Source of the DNA: Hymenobacter sp. BT730
GTDB lineage: Bacteria > Bacteroidota > Bacteroidia > Cytophagales > Hymenobacteraceae
Assembly: GCF_030542105.1 (NCBI RefSeq)
Contig: NZ_JAUOFB010000007.1
Location: forward strand, 95,698 to 159,697
Direction of reading: 5' to 3'
Length of the DNA: 64,000 bases
A model generated the notes under the pieces. That model ran no database searches, was not told where the DNA came from, and saw only the letters and a list, made by a program, of their open reading frames with translations. The first letter of the stretch is position 1. Every line of letters begins with the position of its first letter. The translations under genes and the position numbers were made by a program. Positions 25,039 to 33,183 of the stretch are shown here, one piece after another.

Positions 25039-27222
25039 TTATTTCATGAGCTGGTACACCAGCAGCGAGGAGAAATAAGCCAGCCCCGTCATGTACACCA
25101 GTTGCATCATGGGCCATTTCCAGCCTTTAGTTTCACGGTACGTAGTAGCCAGCGTGCTCATGCACTGCATAGCAAACACATAGAAAATCAGTAGGGAAAC
25201 GGCCCGAGCCGGCGTGAAAAACGGCTGCCCATCAGTATCCTTGGCCAAGGCCAGCTTTTGCTGCACCGTGCGCATATCGGCATCTTGCCCCACGCTGTAG
25301 ATAGTAGAGATGGTACCTACGAACACCTCCCGGGCGGCAAAAGAGGTAAGCAGCGCAATACCAATTTTCCAGTCGAAGCCCAAGGGGCGAATGGCCGGCT
25401 CCATGGTACGGCCAAAGAGGCCGGCGTAGGAGTTTTCCAGGCGGGCGGAGGCCACGTTGATGTCAGTTTCTTCGGCAGTGAGACCCTGGGCCGTCCCTTG
25501 CTGCCGGGCCTGCGTTTCGGCATGCTCCAAGGACTGGCCCGGGCCGAATGAGGCCAGTACCCATAGCAGCACCGAAATGGCCACAATCACCTTACCAGCC
25601 TGAAACACGAAGGTTTTAACTTTCTCTACGATGGTAATACCCACGTTTTTCCAGCGCGGCCAGCGGTATACCGGGAACTCCATAATGAAGTAGCTCCGCT
25701 CCTTGGTCTTCAGCAGAAATTTCAGGCCCAAAGCCGAGAAAATAGCCGCGAAGAAGCCCAGCAGATACAACCCCATCAGCACAAACCCTTGCAGGTTAAA
25801 TACACCTAGCACGGCCCGGTTAGGCACCACCAGGCCGATGAGCACCGTGTACACCGGAATGCGCGCCGAGCACGACATGAGCGGCGTGACGAAGATGGTA
25901 ATCATCCGGTCTTTCCAGTTCTCAATAGTGCGCGCACTCATAATAGCCGGTACAGCGCAGGCCACGCCGGATATCAGGGGCACCACGCTCTTGCCGTTCA
26001 GCCCGAACTTGCGCATGATGCGGTCCATCATGAACGTGACGCGGGCCATGTAGCCGGTTTCCTCCAGCACGGCAATGAAGGCGAAAAGCAGGGCAATCTG
26101 AGGCACAAACATCAGCACCCCGCCCAGGCCGGCCAGCACACCTTCCGTGAGCAGGTTGATGAGCGGCCCTTTGAAGTTGGTTTGGATAAGCCCGTTAATC
26201 AGCGCAATGCCCTGGTCAATGAGCTCCATGGGGTAGCTAGCCCAGGCAAATACAGCCTGAAACATCATAAACAGCACCCCAAAGAAGATCAGGTAGCCCC
26301 ACACACGGTGCGTGAGTACCCGATCGAGGCGGTTGCTGTAGGGCTCCTCCTTTTCCGTGCGCGTCACGGATACCGTGTTCAGCAGGATGTCGTTGATGCG
26401 GGCGTAGCGGGCAATGGTTTCCTGCGCTTGGCGCGGTGTAGGCTCAAACCCGTACTTCTGTATCAGTTCCTCGATGTACTTCCTATCGTCGGCGGACAGG
26501 AAGCTGATATGCCGGAACTGGTGCGCGTAGTGCAGTGCCAGGTAATCGTTGTGCAGGTTGAAGTAGTAGCGGATCTGCCGGATCATGAGCAGCAGGTCTT
26601 CCTCGGGCTCGTAGAAGTGCACCGTGGGTGCGGCTAGCTGCTGGGCCATCACAATTTTGAGGGCCGCTACCCCAATGCCATTACGAGCATTCATGGGAAT
26701 AACAGGCACGCCTAGCTCTTCCTGCAGGGCAGCTACATCAATGGCAATGCCGTGTTGAGCGGCCACGTCCATCATGTTCAATGACAGCACAATGGGCAAA
26801 CCCAAATCAGCCAGCTGGGTAAACAGCAGCAGGTTGCGGCGCAGGTTGGACGCATCCACCGTCACCACCACAAAATCCGGGTACTGCTTCGAGGTCCGGT
26901 CGTAGAGCAGGTCGGTAATGACCTTTTCGTCCAGGCTCTTGGGGTAGAGCGAGTAGGTACCGGGAAGGTCAATGATTTCGGCGCGCATGCCGGAGGTGAT
27001 CTGCGCAACGCCGGTTTTGCGGTCTACGGTTACGCCGGGAAAATTGCCCACCTTCTGGTTAAGCCCCGTGAGCTGATTAAACAGCGAGGACTTACCCGAG
27101 TTGGGGTTCCCGATGAGAGCAATGCGCGTAAGAGAGCCGGGCAGGCGAGGCGAAGACGTCTCCAGCAATGACGCTGAAAGCGCTGCCCCGGCCCGGCTGG
27201 TCATTAGTTCTGGACTTGCCAT
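25039..27222 (-). CDS. feoB: Ferrous iron transporter FeoB
   Basis: 727 residues. It imports Fe2+ across the inner membrane. The N-terminal GTPase domain has G1 GNPNSGKSS (~38-46), the G2 Thr in GNFPGVTVDR, G3 DLPGTYSLYP and G4 LNMMD; a helical GDI domain follows, then a membrane part of about eight helices with two gate motifs (SGVACAVPAIMSARTIENW near 420-438, and the C-terminal AMQCMSTLATTYRETKGWKW). The start could be the ATG at 27222 or the one at residue 7. feoA lies 9 bases upstream and shares its promoter. No feoC is present. Confidence 0.96.
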   Translation of the reverse strand: MASPELMTSRAGAALSASLLETSSPRLPGSLTRIALIGNPNSGKSSLFNQLTGLNQKVGNFPGVTVDRKTGVAQITSGMRAEIIDLPGTYSLYPKSLDEKVITDLLYDRTSKQYPDFVVVTVDASNLRRNLLLFTQLADLGLPIVLSLNMMDVAAQHGIAIDVAALQEELGVPVIPMNARNGIGVAALKIVMAQQLAAPTVHFYEPEEDLLLMIRQIRYYFNLHNDYLALHYAHQFRHISFLSADDRKYIEELIQKYGFEPTPRQAQETIARYARINDILLNTVSVTRTEKEEPYSNRLDRVLTHRVWGYLIFFGVLFMMFQAVFAWASYPMELIDQGIALINGLIQTNFKGPLINLLTEGVLAGLGGVLMFVPQIALLFAFIAVLEETGYMARVTFMMDRIMRKFGLNGKSVVPLISGVACAVPAIMSARTIENWKDRMITIFVTPLMSCSARIPVYTVLIGLVVPNRAVLGVFNLQGFVLMGLYLLGFFAAIFSALGLKFLLKTKERSYFIMEFPVYRWPRWKNVGITIVEKVKTFVFQAGKVIVAISVLLWVLASFGPGQSLEHAETQARQQGTAQGLTAEETDINVASARLENSYAGLFGRTMEPAIRPLGFDWKIGIALLTSFAAREVFVGTISTIYSVGQDADMRTVQQKLALAKDTDGQPFFTPARAVSLLIFYVFAMQCMSTLATTYRETKGWKWPMMQLVYMTGLAYFSSLLVYQLMK

Positions 27223-27231
27223 TCGTTGGGG

Positions 27232-27495
27232 CTAGTCTTTCAGCAAGATGGTGGCTGCCTCGCTCACCCGCAGGGAAAGGGTATACTCCTCGCCTTCACC
27301 AACCAGCAGCGTAATGGGGCACCCCAGCGGCGCCCGGCTATTTAAGCGCACCTGCGTGCCAGGAATACAGCCCATTTCCAGCAGCTTCAACGCCATTTCC
27401 GGATCGTTGAGGCAGCAAATCGTTCCGGCTTCGCCCATACGAAGGTCTTTCACGCTTCGGGCAGCAGGCTTAGCAGAAGTGGAACGGATGGGCAC
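27232..27495 (-). CDS. feoA: Ferrous iron transport protein FeoA
   Basis: 87 residues from a GTG at 27495. It is a small SH3-like protein that assists FeoB at the cytoplasmic face. Core motifs: SVKDLRMGEAGTICCLND, LKLLEMGCIPGTQVRLNSRAPLGCPI and a closing SLRVSEAATILL strand. The first ~13 residues are a short Ser/Ala/Lys extension, so a later ATG at residue 20 cannot be ruled out, but it would cut into the domain. It is the first gene of the feoAB operon, with a full promoter in front. Confidence 0.93.
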   Translation of the reverse strand: MPIRSTSAKPAARSVKDLRMGEAGTICCLNDPEMALKLLEMGCIPGTQVRLNSRAPLGCPITLLVGEGEEYTLSLRVSEAATILLKD

Positions 27496-27522
27496 GGCGA
27501 GGTTATTTAGATTCTATTTAAA

Positions 27523-27553
27523 CAAAGGTACACCCCAATTAAGTTTCGGCCAA
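27523..27553 (-). promoter_or_regulatory. Promoter of feoAB
   Basis: On the minus strand TTG (27551-27553), a 20-base spacer and TACCTTTG (27523-27530): a full Bacteroidota -33/-7 promoter, 27 bases before feoA. I saw no Fur-type palindrome over it. Confidence 0.7.
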
Positions 27554-27673
27554 AATTCAAGACTGATAGTCCCGTTTTTTCCCAAATAAGCCCTTGTTGT
27601 ATAACTATTCCCAAACACAATTGATTATTATAAATAATCACAGATTATATGCATCAGTTAGGGGTATTCCTTG

Positions 27674-27681
27674 TATTTTTG
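27674..27681 (+). promoter_or_regulatory. Promoter -7 element of the first carboxypeptidase-regulatory-like gene
   Basis: TATTTTTG inside CCTTGTATTTTTG, exactly 19 bases from the last base to the ATG at 27700. The same element at the same distance stands before the duplicated gene (28654-28661). Confidence 0.65.
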
Positions 27682-27699
27682 ACATATAATCCGCTGCAT

Positions 27700-28596
27700 A
27701 TGCTTCAACGTATACTCACCTTCATTGCTATTATCCTTCTGTTTCCGGCGCTGGTACAGGCACAAGAAAACCGCATTACAGGCCGTATTGTCGATCAGAA
27801 GACCAAAGAACCGATTCCTTTTTCCGCCATTGGACTGAAAGAAGAACAAACCGGGGCGCTAACCAACGAATACGGCTTCTTCCAGATTGCCATGCCCGAA
27901 AAAAACGAGCAAGACTCACTGGTAGTGCAGGCACTAGGCTATTTCCGCAAGACAATTGCGGTTAAGCGGGGCACCAAGATGGAGGACATCACCATTGAAG
28001 TTCCCAAGCGCATTATTGAGTTGGGTGAGGTGAAGGTACAGGGTGGCAAAATTAAGGACCTGGCACTGGGCGCTAAGTCTTCCACCCCAGGTGAAGGCAT
28101 GATTCAGGGGCAGCCTGGCAGCCAATATGCTTTCTTCGTGAAGAACGAGAAAGGCAAACACCTGGGCATGATTCGCTCGGTGTCATTCTATATTGGCGAG
28201 CATGGATTCCCGCAGGAGCCCTTCCGCGTGCGCATCTACAAGCCCGACGGCAACTATAATTCTCCTAATACCGACTTGCTGACGGACAACGTAGTGGTAT
28301 CGGCCCCCGGCGGCGGCCAGTGGTACACCATTGATCTGACCCAGTACAACATTCCGGCCCCTGACGAAGGATTCTTTGTGGCAATGGAATGGGTAGTAAG
28401 TGGTGATAAGTTCTACACCACCAACTTCTCCGATAACTACACGCCCTACGGTCAGATTATGCGCCCTACGTTCGAGTTCAAAGAGAGCCGCACCTGGAGC
28501 TATAGCATCGGCAAGGGCTGGAGCCTGATTACTCTGGTGAACAACGGCAAGTATTACAATGCCATGATTAAGGCCGAGGTAGACGCTTATAAATAA
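27700..28596 (+). CDS. Secreted protein with carboxypeptidase-regulatory-like domain (copy 1)
   Basis: 298 residues from the ATG at 27700; this gives a signal peptide (MLQRILTFIAIILLFPALVQA, then Q) and fits the promoter, whereas an ATG at 27649 lies upstream of the -7 element. The next ~85 residues are a CarboxypepD_reg-like beta sandwich (RITGRIVDQKTKEPIPFSAI, TGALTNEYGFFQIAMP). The rest (~120-298) is a domain I cannot name, with FRVRIYKPDGNYNSPNTDLL, GGGQWYTIDLTQYNIP and FKESRTWSYSIGKGWSLI. No TonB-receptor barrel is present. It is a tandem paralogue of the next gene. Possibly an outer-membrane or surface accessory protein. Confidence 0.82.
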   Translation: MLQRILTFIAIILLFPALVQAQENRITGRIVDQKTKEPIPFSAIGLKEEQTGALTNEYGFFQIAMPEKNEQDSLVVQALGYFRKTIAVKRGTKMEDITIEVPKRIIELGEVKVQGGKIKDLALGAKSSTPGEGMIQGQPGSQYAFFVKNEKGKHLGMIRSVSFYIGEHGFPQEPFRVRIYKPDGNYNSPNTDLLTDNVVVSAPGGGQWYTIDLTQYNIPAPDEGFFVAMEWVVSGDKFYTTNFSDNYTPYGQIMRPTFEFKESRTWSYSIGKGWSLITLVNNGKYYNAMIKAEVDAYK

Positions 28597-28653
28597 GCGC
28601 TACTGCTTAGCCAGAAGCCGGAAAGAGTTTTTCGGGCTTGATTAAACTCCTTG

Positions 28654-28661
28654 TATTTTTG
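28654..28661 (+). promoter_or_regulatory. Promoter -7 element of the duplicated gene
   Basis: TATTTTTG in the same CCTTGTATTTTTGG context and the same 19-base distance to the start codon as in the first copy. Confidence 0.65.
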
Positions 28662-28679
28662 GCAGTTAAAAGCCTCTCT

Positions 28680-29579
28680 ATGCAACAGCGCGTACTCACT
28701 TTTTTCACCTTTCTGCTGGTGTTGCTGCCCGCGCTGGCTTTTGCCCAGAACGACCGGATTGCCGGTCGTATCGTGGATGCCAAGACCAAGGAGCCCATTG
28801 CCTTTGCCTCAGTTAACCTAAAGGAAGAGCAAACCGGTGCTCTATCCAACGAGTATGGCTTCTTCCAGCTGCCCATGCCGCAGAAGGGCCAGCTCGACTC
28901 GCTGATTATCATGGCCCTGGGCTTTGAGCGCAAAGCTATTCTGGTGAAGCGCGGCACCAACATGGACGAGCTCATTATTGAAGTGCCCAAGCGCAACATT
29001 GTGCTGGAAAACGTGACGGTAACGGCCGGCAAAATGAAGGCGTTGGAGCTAGGCTCCCGCTCCAACACGCCCGGTTCGGGCATGATTCAGGGCATGCCAG
29101 GCAGCCAGTACGCTTTCTGGGTGAAGAATGAGAAAGGCCGCAAGCTGGGCATGATTCGCTCCGTGTCGTTCTACATCAGTGAAAGTGGCTTCCCGCGGGA
29201 GCCGTTCCGCGTGCGCATCTATGCCCCCGATGGCAACTACAGCTCCCCCAATACCGACCTACTGACGGACAACGTAGTGGTATCGGCGCCCGGTGGTGGA
29301 CAATGGTACACTATTGATCTGACTTCTTATAATATCCCGGCGCCGGAGGATGGCTTCTACGTCGCTATGGAGTGGATTGTGAGCGGCGATAAGTTCTACA
29401 CCACGAACTTCATGGACTCTTATACGCCCTATGGCCAGATTCTGCGTCCTACGTTCGAGTTCAAAGAAAGCCGCACCTGGACCTACAGCATGGGTCGGGG
29501 CTGGAGCCTGATTACCTTAGCGAACAATGGTATGCGCTACAACGCCATGATTAAGGCCGAAGTAGATATGTACAAGTAA
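28680..29579 (+). CDS. Secreted protein with carboxypeptidase-regulatory-like domain (copy 2)
   Basis: 299 residues from the ATG at 28680. The signal peptide MQQRVLTFFTFLLVLLPAL (then AFA, Q) is followed by the same layout as copy 1: RIAGRIVDAKTKEPIAFASV, TGALSNEYGFFQLPMP, then the shared C-terminal domain (FRVRIYAPDGNYSSPN, GGGQWYTIDLTSYNIP, FKESRTWTYSMGRGWSLI). The two copies are clearly alike along their whole length, including at the DNA level in the C-terminal half. The 84-base gap between them contains a copied promoter, so each can be expressed independently. Function unknown; secreted to the periplasm or the outer membrane. Confidence 0.82.
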   Translation: MQQRVLTFFTFLLVLLPALAFAQNDRIAGRIVDAKTKEPIAFASVNLKEEQTGALSNEYGFFQLPMPQKGQLDSLIIMALGFERKAILVKRGTNMDELIIEVPKRNIVLENVTVTAGKMKALELGSRSNTPGSGMIQGMPGSQYAFWVKNEKGRKLGMIRSVSFYISESGFPREPFRVRIYAPDGNYSSPNTDLLTDNVVVSAPGGGQWYTIDLTSYNIPAPEDGFYVAMEWIVSGDKFYTTNFMDSYTPYGQILRPTFEFKESRTWTYSMGRGWSLITLANNGMRYNAMIKAEVDMYK

Positions 29580-29600
29580 GGAGAGAGTACTATCTTTCCT

Positions 29601-29635
29601 AAAAAGGCCGCCCAGCAAAGCTGAGCGGCCTTTTT
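29601..29635. terminator. Bidirectional intrinsic terminator
   Basis: AAAAAGGCCGC / GCGGCCTTTTT with an inner CAGC-AAA-GCTG stem, between the second duplicated gene and the converging murF-alr gene. Confidence 0.9.
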
Positions 29636-29637
29636 AG

Positions 29638-32136
29638 CTATTCCGCGTAGAACACCCGCTTTACCCGCTCACTTACATTGGTCAGCAGCTCATAGGGAAT
29701 GGTGCCAATGCGGGCGGCTAGCTCCGAAAGCGTAACCTCCGGCCCAAATACTTCGGCCGTATCACCGGCCTGGGCGCCGGAAATATGGGTGACGTCAGCC
29801 ATGCACATATCCATGCAGATGTTGCCCACAATGGGTGCCCGCTGCCCCCGAATAACGACCTCTCCAACCCCATTGCCGAACCGCCGGTCGTAGCCATCGG
29901 CGTAACCAATGGCCAGCGTAGCAATGCGGCGGTCATGAGCAGTAGCGGAACCCCGCCGGCCGTAACCAACCGTCTGACCCGCCGCCAGTGTTTTTACCTG
30001 TGACACGGTAGTGCGCAGGGTACTGACGGAGCGCAGCGCCTCCTGCTCCTGCCCGGTAGCTTCTACCCCATACAGCCCAATACCCAGGCGTACCATATCA
30101 AAATGCGCCTCGGGAAAGCGGAGAATCCCAGCCGAGTTAAGTGCGTGCTTGATGATGGAATAGCCTAGTGCCGCTTCTACCAGCGGCGTCATGCGACTAA
30201 AAGCTTCCAACTGCTGCTGGGAGAAACTGTTGTGCTGCTCTTCATCGGCACCGGCCAGGTGCGTGAGGGCACTGGCTACGCGCAACCGCTTGGCATTGGC
30301 GCGCAGCAGGGCGCACAGCTGGGGCATGTCTTCCTCGGCAAATCCCAGGCGGCGCATACCAGTATCCAGCTTTAAATGAATGGCCGGCAGCGGCTGCTCT
30401 GCTGCTACCTGCAGGTATTGCTGCAATACTTCAAACGAATAGATTTCCGGCTCCAGATGGTACTGATGCATCTTCTGGAAACTATCAGGCGACGGGTTCA
30501 TCACCATTAGCGGCAGACTGATACCCTGCTCTCGCAATTCCACCCCTTCATCGGTATAGGCAACGGCAAGGTAGTCCGCACGGTGAAATTGCAGCAGGTT
30601 AGCCACTTCGTAGCTACCACTCCCGTAGGCAAAGGCCTTCACCATCACCATGAGCTTAGTGCCGGGCTGCAGACGCGTGCGGTAAAAGTTGAGGTTATGC
30701 ACGAGGGCATCAAAATTTACCTCCAGCACGGTGCCGTGGATTTTCTGCTGAAACGCGGACACAATCCGCTCAAAGCCGAATCGGCGGGCGCCCTTTACCA
30801 AGATAGTCTCGTGCCGGAACTGCTCCGGCCGTACCTGCGCCAGAAACGCTTCAGTATCGGCAAAAAACTCTTTATCAATGCCTTGAAAGGCCGAGGCATG
30901 GGCACTGATATCAGCTCCAACGCCCAGTAGGCGCTCTACGCCGTGCGTAGCCAACTGCGTAGCCACGCGGGCATAGAGTTCCGCCGCGGGCAGCCCGGAT
31001 TCCAGCAAATCAGACAAAATCAGGCTGCGGCGGCCCCGGCGCGGCTGGCGGGCCAGTACATCCAGCGCCAGCGAGAGGCCGGCTAAGTCGTTGTTATAGG
31101 TGTCGTCCAGAATGTAGCAGTCGTTCAGGGCCTGCTTCATTTCCAGACGCATGGCCACGGGGTGCAGTCTATCCAGGCGGTGCTGAATTTCGGTGGCTGG
31201 CACCTGCAGCCAAAGCAGCACAGTGAGAACGTGCAGCGCATTTTCCAGGGAAGGCTCATCGGCGAAGGGCACCGTGAACGTGTATTCTTGGGGCAAGGGG
31301 CGGTCCAGGGCCACGTGCACTACGGTGCGGTCGGCGCTGGCTTCGGCTACTGTTATGGCTACGTCGGCCTCATGCGGGTGCTGCCGGCTCCAGGTAAACG
31401 TGCGGGATTCGTCCAGCACTTCCTGTGCGGTGGCGTGCACCAGGGCATGGTCGCGGCAATAGAACAGGGTATCGACGCCGACAAAAAGGCGCATTTTCTC
31501 CCGAGCTTTTTCGGTGGCGGAGGTGAAGCCGGCATCGTGCGCGGTGCCCAGGTTAGTGAAAACACCCAGCGTGGGCTGGATTACGCGGGCCAGCCGCTCC
31601 ATCTCGCCCCGCTCGGAAATACCGGCTTCAAAAACGCCGAACGTGTGGGTGCTGTTCAGCTCCCATACGCTCAGCGGCACGCCTACCTGCGAGTTGTAGC
31701 TGCGCGGGCTTTTGCATATCAGTTCATCGGGGCTCAGCATCTGCGCCAGCCATTCTTTCACAATGGTTTTGCCATTGGAGCCCGTAATGCCCACCACGGG
31801 TATGCGGAACTGAGCACGGTGGTGCGCCGCCACCGCCTGCAGAGCCAGCATACTATCAGCTACCAGCAAAAAGCAGGCTTCCGGGTAGGCTTCCACCCCT
31901 TGGGGAATTTCCTCGGCGCGGTCTACCACAAACTGGCGCACGCCCTGCTGATACAGGTCCGGCAGGTAACGGTGGCCGTTGTGCTGTGCGCCCCGAATGG
32001 CAAAGAACAGCGCCCCGGCCGCAACGCCTACGTGGCGGCTATCCAGCAACAGATGTTGCACCGGGCGGTGCGGAGCAGCGGGCGTTGGCAGCAACGTACC
32101 GCCGGTAATATCGGGCAGGTGGGAGAATAGCAGCAT
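29638..32136 (-). CDS. murF-alr: Bifunctional MurF-alanine racemase fusion
   Basis: 832 residues from the ATG at 32136; the 51 codons further upstream look non-coding. The N-terminal half (~1-450) is UDP-MurNAc-tripeptide:D-Ala-D-Ala ligase: PVVGITGSNGKTIVKEW is the ATP loop, and LDDTYNNDLAGLSLALDVL and LILSDLLESG are further parts. The C-terminal half (~460-832) is the PLP alanine racemase: the PLP Lys in MVMVKAFAYGSGSYEVANLL, and the second-base Tyr in TVGYGRRGSA. It makes D-Ala and adds D-Ala-D-Ala to the peptidoglycan precursor. The fusion is characteristic of Bacteroidota. A TACCTTGG element 20 bases upstream may be its promoter. Confidence 0.94.
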   Translation of the reverse strand: MLLFSHLPDITGGTLLPTPAAPHRPVQHLLLDSRHVGVAAGALFFAIRGAQHNGHRYLPDLYQQGVRQFVVDRAEEIPQGVEAYPEACFLLVADSMLALQAVAAHHRAQFRIPVVGITGSNGKTIVKEWLAQMLSPDELICKSPRSYNSQVGVPLSVWELNSTHTFGVFEAGISERGEMERLARVIQPTLGVFTNLGTAHDAGFTSATEKAREKMRLFVGVDTLFYCRDHALVHATAQEVLDESRTFTWSRQHPHEADVAITVAEASADRTVVHVALDRPLPQEYTFTVPFADEPSLENALHVLTVLLWLQVPATEIQHRLDRLHPVAMRLEMKQALNDCYILDDTYNNDLAGLSLALDVLARQPRRGRRSLILSDLLESGLPAAELYARVATQLATHGVERLLGVGADISAHASAFQGIDKEFFADTEAFLAQVRPEQFRHETILVKGARRFGFERIVSAFQQKIHGTVLEVNFDALVHNLNFYRTRLQPGTKLMVMVKAFAYGSGSYEVANLLQFHRADYLAVAYTDEGVELREQGISLPLMVMNPSPDSFQKMHQYHLEPEIYSFEVLQQYLQVAAEQPLPAIHLKLDTGMRRLGFAEEDMPQLCALLRANAKRLRVASALTHLAGADEEQHNSFSQQQLEAFSRMTPLVEAALGYSIIKHALNSAGILRFPEAHFDMVRLGIGLYGVEATGQEQEALRSVSTLRTTVSQVKTLAAGQTVGYGRRGSATAHDRRIATLAIGYADGYDRRFGNGVGEVVIRGQRAPIVGNICMDMCMADVTHISGAQAGDTAEVFGPEVTLSELAARIGTIPYELLTNVSERVKRVFYAE

Positions 32137-32155
32137 ACCAGAAAGGAAACAGCAG

Positions 32156-32163
32156 CCAAGGTA
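32156..32163 (-). promoter_or_regulatory. Possible variant -7 element (TACCTTGG) for murF-alr
   Basis: TACCTTGG on the minus strand, 20 bases before the murF-alr start. It differs from TAnnTTTG at one base. The same octamer stands before yfhO and ispF. Confidence 0.35.
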
Positions 32164-32231
32164 CGGGAGTTTGCAGGCAAGCCCACGATGGATAAAAAGG
32201 CTGGCAGCGCAACGGCCTGCCAAACAAGCCG

Positions 32232-32239
32232 TATTTTTG
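32232..32239 (+). promoter_or_regulatory. Predicted promoter -7 element for rarD
   Basis: TATTTTTG, a perfect TAnnTTTG, 30 bases before the GTG start chosen for the permease; it supports that start over the ATG at 32188. Confidence 0.55.
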
Positions 32240-32268
32240 CGCCTTCGCCCTCCAACCACTGCTTTTCT

Positions 32269-33183
32269 GTGAGACTCTCGCGCTACCATCTGGCCGCTTT
32301 TATGGCCTTTCTGATTTGGGGATTTTTTCCTTTGCCTCTGCGCATGCTGAGCAGCTATGCCAGTGGACAGATTCTGTTTTTCCGGGTGGTGCTGTCCTTA
32401 TTGCTATTGCTGTTGATTAATGGCGTGCTGCGCCTGCCAGCCGTGCGGGCCACCTGGCAGCAATACCAGCAAGCGCCTCACCGAGAGCGGCGCCGGGTAC
32501 TAGCGCTGACAGCCGTGGGCGGATTGCTGCTGGTTGGCAACTGGTTGCTATTTATCTATGTTATCAACCAGGTAAGCGTGCAAGCCGGCTCGTTTGCGTA
32601 TCTGATTTGCCCTATTATAACAGCACTGCTGGGCTTTTTTCTATTGCACGAACCCCTGCATTTGAAGCAGTGGCTAGCCATTGGCCTCAGCGCCATCAGT
32701 TGCGCGGTGCTGGGAGCCGGCGACGTGTACACAGTAGCACTGAGTTGCCTGGTAGCTCTCACTTATGCCTTTTACCTCATCACCCAACGCCTGCTGCGCA
32801 ACTACGATAAGCTCATTCTGCTGACCCTGCAGCTTAGCCTGGCGGCAGTAATCCTGATTCCGCTGGCCGGGCCGCTGGATGCTCACCCGTTGGCTGGTTT
32901 TCAGGACCCGCACCTACTCCTTTATGCCGGGATTCTTAGCGTAGGCTTCACTGTAGTGCCGCTGTTTTTGAACCTGTACGCGCTGAATGTACTGCCTTCC
33001 GGCACCGTGGGCATTCTGATGTATATCAACCCCCTGGTGAGCTTTGTGCTGGCTTTTGTGTACTACCACGAGGCCTCCGGCACCACGCAGGCTATTGCCT
33101 ACGCCGTTATTCTGGCTTCTGTCGTGCTTTATAACCTCCCAGACCGCCGCAAGGCGCCGCAGCCCGCGCTGCAGGATCGCTAG
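32269..33183 (+). CDS. rarD: EamA/RarD family transporter
   Basis: 304 residues from a GTG at 32269 that follows a -7 element by 30 bases; an ATG at 32188 would put 27 non-hydrophobic residues in front and lies upstream of the promoter. About ten membrane helices are visible. The RarD subgroup is suggested by the start (AAFMAFLIWGFFPLPLRML), WLLFIYVINQVSVQAGSFAYLICPIITALL (quoted in two halves: WLLFIYVINQVSVQAG and SFAYLICPIITALL) and LYALNVLPSGTVGILMYINP. Substrate unknown; members export amino acids or drugs. Its stop codon shares CTAG with the converging DUF5686 gene. Confidence 0.85.
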   Translation: MRLSRYHLAAFMAFLIWGFFPLPLRMLSSYASGQILFFRVVLSLLLLLLINGVLRLPAVRATWQQYQQAPHRERRRVLALTAVGGLLLVGNWLLFIYVINQVSVQAGSFAYLICPIITALLGFFLLHEPLHLKQWLAIGLSAISCAVLGAGDVYTVALSCLVALTYAFYLITQRLLRNYDKLILLTLQLSLAAVILIPLAGPLDAHPLAGFQDPHLLLYAGILSVGFTVVPLFLNLYALNVLPSGTVGILMYINPLVSFVLAFVYYHEASGTTQAIAYAVILASVVLYNLPDRRKAPQPALQDR

